A stretch of 64,000 nucleotides of DNA from Clostridium sp. OF03-18AA. Its GTDB lineage: Bacteria > Bacillota > Clostridia > Lachnospirales > Lachnospiraceae. The first letter of the stretch is position 1, and each line of letters starts with the position of its first letter. Under the pieces are notes generated by a model. The model did no database searches. It was not told the origin of the DNA and saw only the letters and a program-made list of their open reading frames with translations. The stretch is from positions 62,001 through 126,000 of the forward strand of contig NZ_QUEP01000002.1 of NCBI RefSeq assembly GCF_003478035.1, given 5' to 3'. Below, one piece after another: positions 9,361 to 18,275 of this stretch. The position numbers and the translations under genes were made by a program.

Positions 9361-10893
9361 ATGGCAGAACAGTACAGACTCGAAATGAGAGGAGTCAAAA
9401 AAACCTTCCCAGGTGTTAAAGCACTTGACGGAGTAAACTTACGGGTCCGCCCCGGAACGGTCCACGCACTGATGGGAGAAAACGGTGCCGGTAAATCGAC
9501 ACTGATGAAATGTCTTTTCGGAATTTACAAGATGGATGAAGGCGAAGTCTATATCGACGGAGTGAAGACGGAGATCGCAAACCCGGATGACGCGCTCAAA
9601 AAGGGACTCGCCATGGTTCACCAGGAGCTTCAGCCGATTCCGGAACGCTCCATTGCTGAGAATATGTATCTTGGACGTTATCCGATGAAAAACTTCGGAC
9701 CGGTCAAGGTCGTTGACCACGCGAAGATGAACAGCGAAGCTGAGAAATGGCTTCGGGACGTTAAGATGGATTTTAACCCGAAAGCGAAACTCGGCACATT
9801 ATCAATCGGACAGATGCAGTCAGTAGAGATCGCAAAAGCGGTCAGCCAGAGCGCAAATCTTGTAATTCTGGATGAGCCGACGTCCTCCCTGACTGATAAC
9901 GAGGTAGAGGCATTATTCCGGATCATCAGAGATCTGAAGTCCAGAGGTGTTTCTATGATATATATCAGCCACAAGATGGCTGAGATCCGCCAGATCTCCG
10001 ACGATATCACGATCATGCGAGATGGTACATACGTTGGAACCTGGGCGATCGAAGATATCTCCGATGAGGAGATCGTAAAACAGATGGTTGGACGTGAGTT
10101 AAACAACGTTTATCCGCCGAAGGAAGATTACCGGACGGATGAGACAGTGCTCAAGGTCAGCCACCTGACAAGTATCTTACCGAATTCCTTTAAGGACTGC
10201 TCTTTCGAGTTAAAGAGAGGCGAGATCTTAGGATTCGGCGGACTTGTCGGCGCACAGAGAACAGAGCTTATGGAAGCGATCTTCGGAATGCGCCACATTG
10301 AGAGCGGTACCGTTGAGATCCTCGGAAAAGAGGCCCACATCAAGAGACCGCAGGATGCGATCAACAGTTCCGTGGGAATGATTACAGAGGACCGCCGTGG
10401 TAACGGTATTTTCGGATGCCTGAGCATCAATGATAATACGGCGATGGCTTCCTACAAAAACTACACCCATATGGGCAAGATCAACAGGAAAGAAGTTGAC
10501 GCGGTCGTAAAGGACAGCATCGCGAAATTAAAGATCAAGACACCGAGCGGAAAGACCCTGATCCAGTCTCTCTCCGGTGGTAACCAGCAGAAAGTAATTA
10601 TCGCAAGATGGCTTGCAAACAATCCTGATATCCTGATCATGGATGAGCCGACCCGAGGAATCGATGTCGGAGCCAAGTATGAGATCTACCAGATCATGAT
10701 CGATCTCGTAAAACAGGGCAAATCCATTATTATGATCTCGTCGGAGATGCCGGAGCTGATCGGTATGTCCAACCGAATCATCGTAATGTGCAACGGTCAC
10801 ATTACCGGTGAGGTGGAAGGAGAAGACGCAACTCAGGAGAAGATCATGTCCTTCGCCACAAAGTTTACTTTAAGCGGCAAGGAAAACAAGTAG
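9361..10893 (+). CDS. mglA: Sugar ABC transporter ATP-binding protein MglA
   Basis: The double ATPase of a galactose/ribose-type importer (510 residues). The start at 9361 is supported by AAGGAG; an upstream in-frame start adds 11 unlikely residues. First nucleotide-binding domain: Walker A GENGAGKST, signature LSIGQMQ, Walker B VILDEPTSSL. The second domain has the degenerate P-loop typical of this family (GGLVGAQRTE), signature LSGGNQQK and Walker B ILIMDEPTRGIDVG. Operon with mglB upstream and mglC 19 bases downstream. Confidence 0.96.
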   Translation: MAEQYRLEMRGVKKTFPGVKALDGVNLRVRPGTVHALMGENGAGKSTLMKCLFGIYKMDEGEVYIDGVKTEIANPDDALKKGLAMVHQELQPIPERSIAENMYLGRYPMKNFGPVKVVDHAKMNSEAEKWLRDVKMDFNPKAKLGTLSIGQMQSVEIAKAVSQSANLVILDEPTSSLTDNEVEALFRIIRDLKSRGVSMIYISHKMAEIRQISDDITIMRDGTYVGTWAIEDISDEEIVKQMVGRELNNVYPPKEDYRTDETVLKVSHLTSILPNSFKDCSFELKRGEILGFGGLVGAQRTELMEAIFGMRHIESGTVEILGKEAHIKRPQDAINSSVGMITEDRRGNGIFGCLSINDNTAMASYKNYTHMGKINRKEVDAVVKDSIAKLKIKTPSGKTLIQSLSGGNQQKVIIARWLANNPDILIMDEPTRGIDVGAKYEIYQIMIDLVKQGKSIIMISSEMPELIGMSNRIIVMCNGHITGEVEGEDATQEKIMSFATKFTLSGKENK

Positions 10894-10912
10894 ATTACAG
10901 GGAGGTTCAGTC

Positions 10913-11920
10913 ATGACAGCGAAAAAAATAAATGCAAAAGATTTCCTTATCAATAATGGAATCATCGTCGTCCTTTTATTACTTGCAGTGTTTACTGCAA
11001 TCAAACAGCCTACATTTTTCACACGCAACAACCTGATCAATATTGCGTTAAACGTAGCGCCGCGATTCATCATCGCCTGCGGCGTTTCCGGATGCCTGAT
11101 TACAAAAGGTACAGATCTTTCCGCAGGACGTATGGTTGGTCTTTCTGCCTGCTTAGCAGGTACATTACTTCAGAAACCGGATTACAGCGGTAAGTTTTTC
11201 CAGAACCTTCCGGACTTCGGAAACGCATGGCCGTTATGGGTTCTCGCGGTTCTTCTGATCTGCGTTGCAGTCTGCTGTATTTTTGGTTTCATCAATGGTA
11301 TCGTAATTTCCTACTTACAGGTTCCGGCTTTCATCGGAACTCTTGGTATGCAGCTTATCGTTTACGGTGTTTGCCTTGTTTACACAAACGCAACCCCGAT
11401 CGGCGGTTATCACAACGCATACACAGCAGTAGCAAAAGGTAAACTCTTTGGTGCGATTCCGTACCTGTTCCTGATCGCCCTTGCGGTTGGTCTTGTTATG
11501 TGGTTCATCTACAACATGACTCCTCATGGAAAATACATGTATGCGATCGGCGGCAACGAGCAGTCCGCAGAGGTTTCTGGTGTCAACACAAAGAAGACAA
11601 AGATCATCATCTACATGACAGCTGCAGCTCTTTACGCACTGGGCGGCTTCCTTGTAGGAGCGAAATCCGGTGGTTCCTCCGTCAACATGGGTAACGGATG
11701 GGAGCTTGAGGCTATCGCAGCCTGCACCATCGGCGGCGTATCCGTAAACGGTGGTATCGGACGTATCTCCGGTGTTCTCATCGGTGTCCTTGTATTCGAG
11801 ATCTTAAAGACCTGCTTACAGTACTTAGGAGTAGATACAAACTACCAGTACATTGCACAGGGTATCGTTATCGTAGTTGCGATCGCACTCGATATCAGAA
11901 AGTACATTGCAAAGAAGTAA
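10913..11920 (+). CDS. mglC: Sugar ABC transporter permease MglC
   Basis: An integral membrane permease of the BPD_transp_2 family (335 residues, 8-10 predicted membrane helices). Typical motifs are GTDLSAGRMVGLSACLAG near the N terminus and ACTIGGVSVNGGIGRISGVLIG near the C terminus. It has an AGGGAGG site and follows mglA closely; it completes the importer. Confidence 0.95.
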   Translation: MTAKKINAKDFLINNGIIVVLLLLAVFTAIKQPTFFTRNNLINIALNVAPRFIIACGVSGCLITKGTDLSAGRMVGLSACLAGTLLQKPDYSGKFFQNLPDFGNAWPLWVLAVLLICVAVCCIFGFINGIVISYLQVPAFIGTLGMQLIVYGVCLVYTNATPIGGYHNAYTAVAKGKLFGAIPYLFLIALAVGLVMWFIYNMTPHGKYMYAIGGNEQSAEVSGVNTKKTKIIIYMTAAALYALGGFLVGAKSGGSSVNMGNGWELEAIAACTIGGVSVNGGIGRISGVLIGVLVFEILKTCLQYLGVDTNYQYIAQGIVIVVAIALDIRKYIAKK

Positions 11921-11949
11921 TAAAGAAACTGTTGTCAGGCAGTTTGAGA

Positions 11950-11986
11950 GAACGGGCGGCGGATGAGTTCCGAAGCCCGTTCTTTG
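11950..11986 (+). terminator. Terminator of the mgl operon
   Basis: An 8-base inverted repeat (GAACGGGC / GCCCGTTC) followed by TTTGTTT, 30 bases after mglC. Confidence 0.75.
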
Positions 11987-12002
11987 TTTACGCGAACAAC
12001 GA

Positions 12003-12032
12003 GCCAAAGTCCACGCTTGCGCGGACCTTGGC
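12003..12032. repeat. Stem-loop in leader region
   Basis: CCAAAGTCC and GGACCTTGG form a 9-base stem with one wobble around a GC-rich loop, between the mgl terminator and the next small gene. Function unknown; it could belong to the leader of the small gene. Confidence 0.35.
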
Positions 12033-12119
12033 GACTGTCGCGATAACAAGGGGAAACTCGCAAAGTGTGTTTTCACTTGTTGCTGTTGTGTGAATCCGGA
12101 AAAAGCTGGAGGTGAGAGG

Positions 12120-12386
12120 ATGGAAGAAGAGATGGAGAAGATGGGGGAGGCTGAGACTGTGGCTGAGGCCGCCAAAGAGGCTGTGGAGACCTTGAAGGAA
12201 AAGAGCCTGGAAGAACTCGCTGAAGAAAATAAACGGCTTCAGGAGGAGAATGAGAGGCTGAAAAACAGATCCATCAAGGAGCGCATGTACGATAAGATCA
12301 ACGTGTCGGTCCGGACGATCGATATCTTTATCGGGTGCATGTGCGTGTTGTTTGTGGCAGTCGTGGTGATGGGAATGCTGAAATAG
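12120..12386 (+). CDS. Small coiled-coil protein with a C-terminal membrane helix
   Basis: 88 residues from the ATG at 12120, which follows GGAGGTGAGAGG. The first 60 residues are very rich in Glu and Lys with heptad-like LEELAEENKRLQEENERLK, i.e. a coiled coil; a short basic stretch is followed by one membrane helix (about 66-86, FIGCMCVLFVAVVVMGML). This arrangement suggests a tail-anchored protein with the coiled coil in the cytoplasm. No family recognised. Confidence 0.65.
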   Translation: MEEEMEKMGEAETVAEAAKEAVETLKEKSLEELAEENKRLQEENERLKNRSIKERMYDKINVSVRTIDIFIGCMCVLFVAVVVMGMLK

Positions 12387-12495
12387 AAGAGTGCAGATCC
12401 GGGCGAAGAAGCGGAGACTGCGTGAAAAAGTCCGGACCGTGAAAGATATCTGCCTGAAACCAGACGAAGATGTGAAAATATGATCGGGCATAAGA

Positions 12496-12539
12496 AAAAG
12501 CTCTGAAGAACAATGTGAAAAGGTTCTTCAGAGCTTTTT
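12496..12539. terminator. Strong bidirectional terminator
   Basis: Perfect 16-base arms (AAAAGCTCTGAAGAAC and its complement) around an 11-base loop, with A and T tracts on both sides. It serves the small gene on the plus strand and the ATPase gene on the minus strand, about 100 bases downstream of the latter's stop. Confidence 0.9.
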
Positions 12540-12644
12540 AATGATTAGGGGGAAATCCAGATGGAATTTCCTGCTTAAATGAAAGAATGCTTTTGATGTA
12601 GGTTGTCAGCCGGATCTTTGAAATCGTGATTTCGGTTGAAGAAT

Positions 12645-15380
12645 CTATTTTTTGTACAGGATCCGGATGGAATTCAATACGCAGAGGATCGCCACTCCTG
12701 TATCGGCGAACACGGCGAGCCACATGGAGGCGATTCCCATGAGTCCCAGTACCATGACGAGTGCCTTTACTGCGAGTGCGAACACAACGTTCTGGTTGGA
12801 GATCGCGCCGGTGCTCTTTGCGATCCTGATCGCGGTCGGGATCGCGTCCATGCTGGAAGTCATAAATACGACATCAGCAGCCTCGATCGCGGCATCCGCA
12901 CCACTGCCCATCGCAGCTCCGACGTCGGCGCCTGCGAGAACCGGTGCGTCATTGATCCCATCGCCGACGAACATCGCGCTGCCGCTCTCGGCGCGGAGTT
13001 TCTGCAGGATTTCCAGTTTGTCGGCAGGGAGAAGCTTTGCATAAACATGGTCGATCTCGACAGCATCCGCAACAGCTTCGGCAGCGGCTTCCCCGTCACC
13101 GGTGAGCATTGCGGAGCGGATCCCCATGGATTTTAATGTCCTGATCGCATCCTTTGCCTCTGGCTTGATTGTGTCGGAGATCTGGATCGTTCCGGCGAAA
13201 GTACCATTGATCGCTACATAAACGGTGGTGACGGCTCCGTTTTCATCGTAAGTACCGCAGTCCACGTTGAACTCGGTCAGGAGCTTTCTGTTTCCGCAGA
13301 GGACATCTCCACAGGAAAGTCTGGCATGAATGCCCTTTCCGGAAATCTCTTCAAGCTGTGCCGGGTTTTCGAGGCTCAGATCCTGCTCTTTTGCTGCGAG
13401 AAGGATGCTTGTGCCGATCGGGTGGGTGGAAGCGGTCTCGCATGCAGCTGCAGCCTGAAGGACTTCGGCTGCTGTGTAATTTGCGGAAGGAACAATGTCC
13501 TGGACAATGAAATTGCCCTTTGTGATGGTTCCTGTCTTATCCATGACGACGGTCTTTACATTTTTCAGTGTTTCCAGGGCGATCCCGCCTTTAAAGAGGA
13601 TCCCTTTTCTGGATCCGGCGCCGATCCCGGAGAAGAATGCGAGCGGTACGCTTAAAACGAGGGCACATGGACAGCTGATTACCAGGAAGGTAAGCGCTGT
13701 GTAGATCCAGTGGGACCAGTTTCCGGTGATCAGGGACGGAATGATCGCGGTCGCTGCTGCGAGAGCAACGACGAACGGGGTGTATACCCGTGCAAATTTT
13801 GTGATAAAGCGTTCTGCCTGTGGCTTGCTGGCTGCAGCGTTCTCTACAGAATCCAGGATCCTTGTGACCATGGACTCGGAGAGCTCTTTTTCCACGCGCA
13901 TCTTTAAGAGACCGGAGGTATTGACGCAGCCGGAGGTCAGGGTGCTTCCGATCGTTACGGATACCGGAACCGGCTCTCCGGTGATCGGGGAGGTATCGAT
14001 GCGGCTCTCGCCCTCGACAACGACTCCGTCGAGAGGGATGCGGTCGCCGGGGCGGATCTGCACGATATTTCCAACGGCGGCAGAACCAGCCGGGATCTCC
14101 CGGACAGTGCCGTTCTCATCCAGAAGAACAGTCTCCGGGCGGAGATCGACGGCTTCCATGATCTGACTGCGGCTCTTCTCGACTGCGCGGTGCTCGAACG
14201 CTTCACCGACACGGTAGAAGAGCATAACGCCGACCGCCTCGCCGAATTCACCGATCGCGAACGCACCGATCGTTGCAACGCTCATCAAGAAGTTTTCGTC
14301 CATGACATGGCCGGACTTCATGTTCTTGAGTGCGGTGAGGAGGACTTCACGTCCGAGGATCAGATAGGCGATCACAAAACAGCCGATCGATACCGGCGGC
14401 ATCGAATGGGAGAGAAGTTCACCGATGATAAATAAAGCAGCTCCGGCGAGCAGCTCCGGAATATCGTGGTCGTGTTTGTCATCGCGGGTGTCGGAGGACG
14501 GCTTTCCTTCCTCACGGATCTCGATGACGGTTCCAGGTTCGATCTGATCAGCGATCTCCTGCATCTTCGGGAGAAGCTTTGTCCCCTCGGAAGAGTAGAC
14601 ACGGAGCTGTCTTGTCGCGAACGTCAGGATACAATCGTCGACTTCCGGGAGTTCCTGGATCTTTTTCTCGATCTTTGCGGAACAGTTCGCGCAGTCGATG
14701 TTTTTCATCACATAGACTGTGCAGACAGCCTTTGGATTCTTCGGGCGGACCTCGATGATGGTTCCGGGTTCGATCTGATCGGCGATCGCCTGCATTTTCG
14801 GGAGAAGTTTGGTGCCCTCGGAAGAGTAGACACGGAGCTGCCTTGTCGCAAACGTCAGGATACAGTCATCGACTTCCGGGAGTTCCTGGATCTTTTTTTC
14901 GATCTTTGCGGAACAGTTTGCACAGTCGATGTTTTTCATCACGTAGACGATGCACTCAGATTTCGGAGTGGAAGCGTGGTGGTGTTCCTCGTGACCTTCG
15001 TGATGCTCGCCGTGCTCATGTCCACAGTGATCGTCATCATCGTCATCATCGCAGCAGTGGTCCTCGCCATCGTGGTGATGGTGGTGTCCGCAGCTGCACT
15101 GTTCATGTTCATGGTGCTCGTTATGATGCTCGCCGTGCTCATGTCCACAGCAATCGTCATCATCGTCATTATCGCAGCAGTGGTTCTCGCCATCGTGATG
15201 ATGGTGGTGTCCGCAGCCGCAGTGTTCGTGTTCATGGTGCTCGTCGTGATGCGCGTCATGATGCTCGCCGTGTTCGTGTCCACAGCAGTGGTCCTCATCG
15301 TGGTGATGATGGTGTCCGCAGCAGCATTCTTCAGCTTCATGCTCATCCGGTTCCTGCTTGGTTCTTTCTAATTCATCCAT
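12645..15380 (-). CDS. Heavy-metal P1B-type ATPase (Zn/Cd/Pb type) with His-rich head and duplicated HMA domains
   Basis: A metal-exporting P-type ATPase of 911 residues, about 200 longer than ZntA/CadA. Residues about 15-135 are three tandem repeats of His, Asp, Glu and Cys (CGHHHHHD, GHEHGEHH). Two nearly identical HMA domains follow (MKNIDCANCSAKIEKKIQE twice, CxxC metal sites). The catalytic core has SCPCAL in the transport helix, phosphorylation motif DKTGT, STHP, GDGINDAPVLAGADVG, and the Asp in FADTGV typical of the Zn/Cd subgroup. Start ATG after AGGAGG. It is preceded by an ArsR/SmtB-like operator. Likely confers zinc/cadmium efflux; nickel or cobalt binding by the His head is possible. 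Confidence 0.93.
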   Translation of the reverse strand: MDELERTKQEPDEHEAEECCCGHHHHHDEDHCCGHEHGEHHDAHHDEHHEHEHCGCGHHHHHDGENHCCDNDDDDDCCGHEHGEHHNEHHEHEQCSCGHHHHHDGEDHCCDDDDDDDHCGHEHGEHHEGHEEHHHASTPKSECIVYVMKNIDCANCSAKIEKKIQELPEVDDCILTFATRQLRVYSSEGTKLLPKMQAIADQIEPGTIIEVRPKNPKAVCTVYVMKNIDCANCSAKIEKKIQELPEVDDCILTFATRQLRVYSSEGTKLLPKMQEIADQIEPGTVIEIREEGKPSSDTRDDKHDHDIPELLAGAALFIIGELLSHSMPPVSIGCFVIAYLILGREVLLTALKNMKSGHVMDENFLMSVATIGAFAIGEFGEAVGVMLFYRVGEAFEHRAVEKSRSQIMEAVDLRPETVLLDENGTVREIPAGSAAVGNIVQIRPGDRIPLDGVVVEGESRIDTSPITGEPVPVSVTIGSTLTSGCVNTSGLLKMRVEKELSESMVTRILDSVENAAASKPQAERFITKFARVYTPFVVALAAATAIIPSLITGNWSHWIYTALTFLVISCPCALVLSVPLAFFSGIGAGSRKGILFKGGIALETLKNVKTVVMDKTGTITKGNFIVQDIVPSANYTAAEVLQAAAACETASTHPIGTSILLAAKEQDLSLENPAQLEEISGKGIHARLSCGDVLCGNRKLLTEFNVDCGTYDENGAVTTVYVAINGTFAGTIQISDTIKPEAKDAIRTLKSMGIRSAMLTGDGEAAAEAVADAVEIDHVYAKLLPADKLEILQKLRAESGSAMFVGDGINDAPVLAGADVGAAMGSGADAAIEAADVVFMTSSMDAIPTAIRIAKSTGAISNQNVVFALAVKALVMVLGLMGIASMWLAVFADTGVAILCVLNSIRILYKK
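14521..14951 (-). repeat. Tandem duplication of the HMA-domain coding sequence
   Basis: Two copies of about 200 bases (14521-14720 and 14752-14951), offset by 231 bases, encode almost the same 66 residues. Most differences are in third codon positions. Confidence 0.9.
14985..15335 (-). repeat. His/Asp/Glu-rich tandem repeat region
   Basis: Three diverged units of about 110-130 bases encode the metal-buffer head of the ATPase, each with a penta-His, an acidic run and a GHEHGEHH block. Confidence 0.85.
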
Positions 15381-15424
15381 AGAGTCGGCCTCCTAAGAAT
15401 TATATTTGCAATCTATTTATACAT

Positions 15425-15452
15425 AAACATATGAACCATCGTTCATATGTTT
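15425..15452. promoter_or_regulatory. ArsR/SmtB-like operator upstream of the metal ATPase
   Basis: A perfect 12-base inverted repeat (AAACATATGAAC, 4-base centre, complement) 45 bases upstream of the ATPase start. The core ATATGAAC-N4-GTTCATAT matches the known 12-2-12 sites of ArsR/SmtB-family zinc and cadmium repressors. No such repressor gene is adjacent, so it would be encoded elsewhere. Confidence 0.75.
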
Positions 15453-15578
15453 AATATAATACAGTCCGTCGGGAAATGCAAGGTTGTTTTCAGTATTGCC
15501 CAAAGAACTAATAAAATAAGGTTTTGCCGGGAAAACAGGATGAAAAAGAAGCAGAAAAGAGAAAAACAAAAAGAAAGA

Positions 15579-15605
15579 CTGTCCGCAGAAACAAACAGCG
15601 GACAG
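15579..15605 (-). terminator. Terminator downstream of the reductase gene
   Basis: CTGTCCGC and GCGGACAG form an 8-base stem; the A-rich tract at 15563-15578 is a U-run on the minus strand. Confidence 0.8.
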
Positions 15606-15630
15606 CTTTAAACATGCAGAAGTATGAGAC

Positions 15631-16566
15631 TTAGATAACTCCGAACATCCGGTCCTCGATCAGATGGATCCCATGAAGGAAACACTCGCAGACCGGAGTC
15701 TCAACGCCGAGTTCTTTCCCGAGACGTACAACGGTACCGGCAAACATATCGACTTCCGTATGCTTTCCGGTTTCCAGATCCTGGAGTGTGGACGGCTTAT
15801 TTTCATATGGAAGACGTCCGATCGTGTGCTCCTGGCGGTCGATCTCGTTCTGACCAATGTCGATTCCAAGTTTATTGGCGACATGGATCACTTCCCACAT
15901 GGCTTTGTGACGGAAATAATTGGCGTCATCGCTCTTCTGGAAAGCGCCGAACGGAACGCCGAACATCGCACAGGTCATATTTTCGGCGACATTGCACATG
16001 AATTTGAACCAGATGCCTTTTAACATGTCTGCATCGACCTTATAGTCGATCCCGCAGAGATCGAACAGATTCTTTACTGCGAGAACATTCTCGGAATAGT
16101 GTTCCGGATCATTCTTCAGATCCCCGAAGTGGATCGAACCCTTGTGAGGATCGAACTCTGTCTTTCCGTCCTTCATGACAATGCTGATCCGCATGTAGGA
16201 ATACAGGACATGTTCTTCTCCATAGACAGCTGCAACCTGCTTTTCACTCTCGACGCCGTTTAATACGGAGAGGATGATCGTGTCCTTTCCGACCTGATTT
16301 CTGATATCTTTGATCGCCTGCTCCAGATCATATCCTTTTACCGCGATGATGACGAGATCTGCCGGATCTCCCTCTACATCCGGGGTGATGATCGGAAAGC
16401 GATAATTGATCGTGTTGACGGTCACACCTTTTCGCTCCAGGCGCTCTTTTCTCGCACCATCCGCGAGGATCCGGAAATCAGCCCCAAGTTTTTCTGAAAT
16501 ACGCGGCGCAAAAAATACCCCCATCGCGCCGAGACCGATCAACGTCACCTTCTTTATGTCCTTCAT
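15631..16566 (-). CDS. Ketopantoate reductase family protein (ApbA/PanE)
   Basis: 311 residues, the usual length for 2-dehydropantoate 2-reductase, which reduces ketopantoate with NADPH in pantothenate synthesis. The N terminus is a Rossmann site (TLIGLGAMGVFFAPRI); later KGYDLEQAI and SVLNGVESEKQV agree with the family, and the C-terminal helical domain has GIWFKFMCNVAENMTCAMF. The other pan genes are not nearby. Many family members act on other 2-oxo acids, so the substrate is open. Confidence 0.8.
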   Translation of the reverse strand: MKDIKKVTLIGLGAMGVFFAPRISEKLGADFRILADGARKERLERKGVTVNTINYRFPIITPDVEGDPADLVIIAVKGYDLEQAIKDIRNQVGKDTIILSVLNGVESEKQVAAVYGEEHVLYSYMRISIVMKDGKTEFDPHKGSIHFGDLKNDPEHYSENVLAVKNLFDLCGIDYKVDADMLKGIWFKFMCNVAENMTCAMFGVPFGAFQKSDDANYFRHKAMWEVIHVANKLGIDIGQNEIDRQEHTIGRLPYENKPSTLQDLETGKHTEVDMFAGTVVRLGKELGVETPVCECFLHGIHLIEDRMFGVI

Positions 16567-16703
16567 AATACCTTTTATCCTCCTTATTTTGCCCCCTCTC
16601 CGCAGAGACGGGAGAAACTGCCGGAAACTGCCGGAAATGGCAGGCGGCAGACACTGTTTCCTCTTATTGTATAGTAAGTCGGGGAGAGTGTCAACGAATT
16701 ACG

Positions 16704-16766
16704 GATTTTCAGACCAGAAAATCCACAGCGAAAAGTATCCTGCGGAATTTTCGGAGTGGAAAATTC
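16704..16766. repeat. Pair of AT-rich palindromes in a 370-base gap
   Basis: GATTTTC-N6-GAAAATC (16704-16723) and GAATTTTC-N6-GAAAATTC (16745-16766) lie between the divergent reductase and MFS genes. The second resembles palindromes at 40649-40672. The rest of the gap (16567-16937) holds only the MFS promoter. Confidence 0.6.
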
Positions 16767-16821
16767 TTACAAAATAATAGTATAAAAATTCCACAAGATG
16801 GAATATCAGGGGAAATCCTCC

Positions 16822-16850
16822 TTGTCTTGACGGAAAAAAGGTGATATGAT
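16822..16850 (+). promoter_or_regulatory. Candidate promoter for the MFS-kduI-kduD genes
   Basis: TTGTCT and TATGAT are separated by 17 bases, about 90 bases upstream of the MFS start. Confidence 0.5.
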
Positions 16851-16937
16851 GGAAAAGTATGGAGAAAAATTAACAATAAAGCGGAGAGGATCCGGTCACT
16901 GCGGCGCCTTTCAGAAGCTTTTTGGGGGAGAACATAT

Positions 16938-18137
16938 ATGATGGAAATCACGAGAGAAGACAGGCGGTCGGTGATCGATCACTGTTATCTGGCTTATTTT
17001 ATCAGCGGAATGGTCATCCTGATCTTCGGAGTCATCCTGCCAAACCTGATCGAAGAGAGAAACCTGAGCTTTACGGCGGCGGGCGGTCTGCTGTCGTTCC
17101 TGGCGATCGGAAACTTATGTTCCAGCCTGGTCTACCCGGTATTTTGCGGGATGATGTCCCAGAAGATGGCTGTCGTGGTCCTCGCGATCCCGTATCCGGT
17201 CTGCCTGCTTTTATTTACATTCGGACTTCCGGTCCCGGTTCTCTATGTGATGATCTTTCTCATCGGTATTACAAAGGGAATGATCACGATCATCAATAAC
17301 CACGCGATCCGTCAGGTGACGGGGAGCTCCAACAAATATTTAAACCTGCTCCACATGTGGTATGCGGTGGGCGCGTTCCTGTCCCCGTTTGTCACCATGA
17401 TCCTTATGGGTGCGGGGATGAACTGGAAGACGATCTTACAGCTTCTTGCAGTCCTCACGGTTCTCATCGTTGTTTCTTATGCGACGATGGATTACCGCAA
17501 GATCGAAAAGGAAGAAAAGAAACCGGCAGGAGAGGAGAATGGTCCGGCATCAGGACAGAAGGACAAGCTCTGGTTCTTAAAAAATACAGGATTTCTCCTG
17601 GCAGTCGGCGCCCTGTTCTTCTATATGGGACTTGAAAACTCCGTAAACGGGTGGTTTGTTACCTATTTAAAGAGCACTGGATTTATGTCCGCAAGTCTCG
17701 CGACCGTTATGGTGTCTGTAACCTGGATCATGATCATGATCGGCAGGATCGTGATCGCTTCGATCTCGAAGAATGTGCCGCCGGCAAAGATCCTGGCTGT
17801 GATCTCCGTTCTTCAGTTTGCCTCGGTGCTGATCCTTGTATTCGCAGGCAATACGGCGATGGCGGTGGCAGCCCTGGTTCTTCTCGGTCTTGGCATGGCG
17901 GGCGCATTCCCGACAACGACGGCCTTTACCGGCGATCTCATGGGAAATTCCCCGCTTGGAATGTCGGTGTTTACGGGGATCGGTTCCCTAGGCGGGATCC
18001 TGACCCCGCAGGTGATCGGAGTCCTTGCGGACAGGCTGGGCTTCCAGGCGGCGATCATGTTCCTGGTGCTGGACGCTTTCCTTCTGGCACTTTTTGGCGT
18101 CGGAGCACTCCGGTACGCCGTGAAAAAAGTCAGATAG
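16938..18137 (+). CDS. MFS sugar transporter, probably hexuronate-related
   Basis: A 399-residue major facilitator protein with 12 predicted membrane helices and a hydrophilic loop near residues 190-215 (EKEEKKPAGEENG) between the two halves. It resembles the FucP-like sugar branch. GGGGGAG precedes the ATG. Its position 138 bases before kduI-kduD suggests import of an unsaturated or keto-deoxy uronate, but no substrate residue can be assigned from sequence. Confidence 0.82.
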   Translation: MMEITREDRRSVIDHCYLAYFISGMVILIFGVILPNLIEERNLSFTAAGGLLSFLAIGNLCSSLVYPVFCGMMSQKMAVVVLAIPYPVCLLLFTFGLPVPVLYVMIFLIGITKGMITIINNHAIRQVTGSSNKYLNLLHMWYAVGAFLSPFVTMILMGAGMNWKTILQLLAVLTVLIVVSYATMDYRKIEKEEKKPAGEENGPASGQKDKLWFLKNTGFLLAVGALFFYMGLENSVNGWFVTYLKSTGFMSASLATVMVSVTWIMIMIGRIVIASISKNVPPAKILAVISVLQFASVLILVFAGNTAMAVAALVLLGLGMAGAFPTTTAFTGDLMGNSPLGMSVFTGIGSLGGILTPQVIGVLADRLGFQAAIMFLVLDAFLLALFGVGALRYAVKKVR

Positions 18138-18275
18138 TCAGATAGGATGACAAAAATTGTCGTTCTGCATAGAATGCTGTCAGGGTCAGGAGTTCCGATG
18201 CTTTCTGTAGGTCTGTCTGCGGAGATAGGAGCGGACTTCTGACCACAATATCATATAAAAAGGGGTATAGAACAT

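Noticed and set aside
12391..12483. A 30-codon frame after the coiled-coil gene
   Set aside because: GTG start without ribosome binding site; basic, low-information product ending just before the terminator. Probably untranslated 3' sequence.
14466..15371. Plus-strand hydrophobic frame of 301 codons opposite the metal ATPase head
   Set aside because: It is the reverse reading of His/Asp-rich repeats, which gives Val/Met runs; no initiation signals and no family resemblance.
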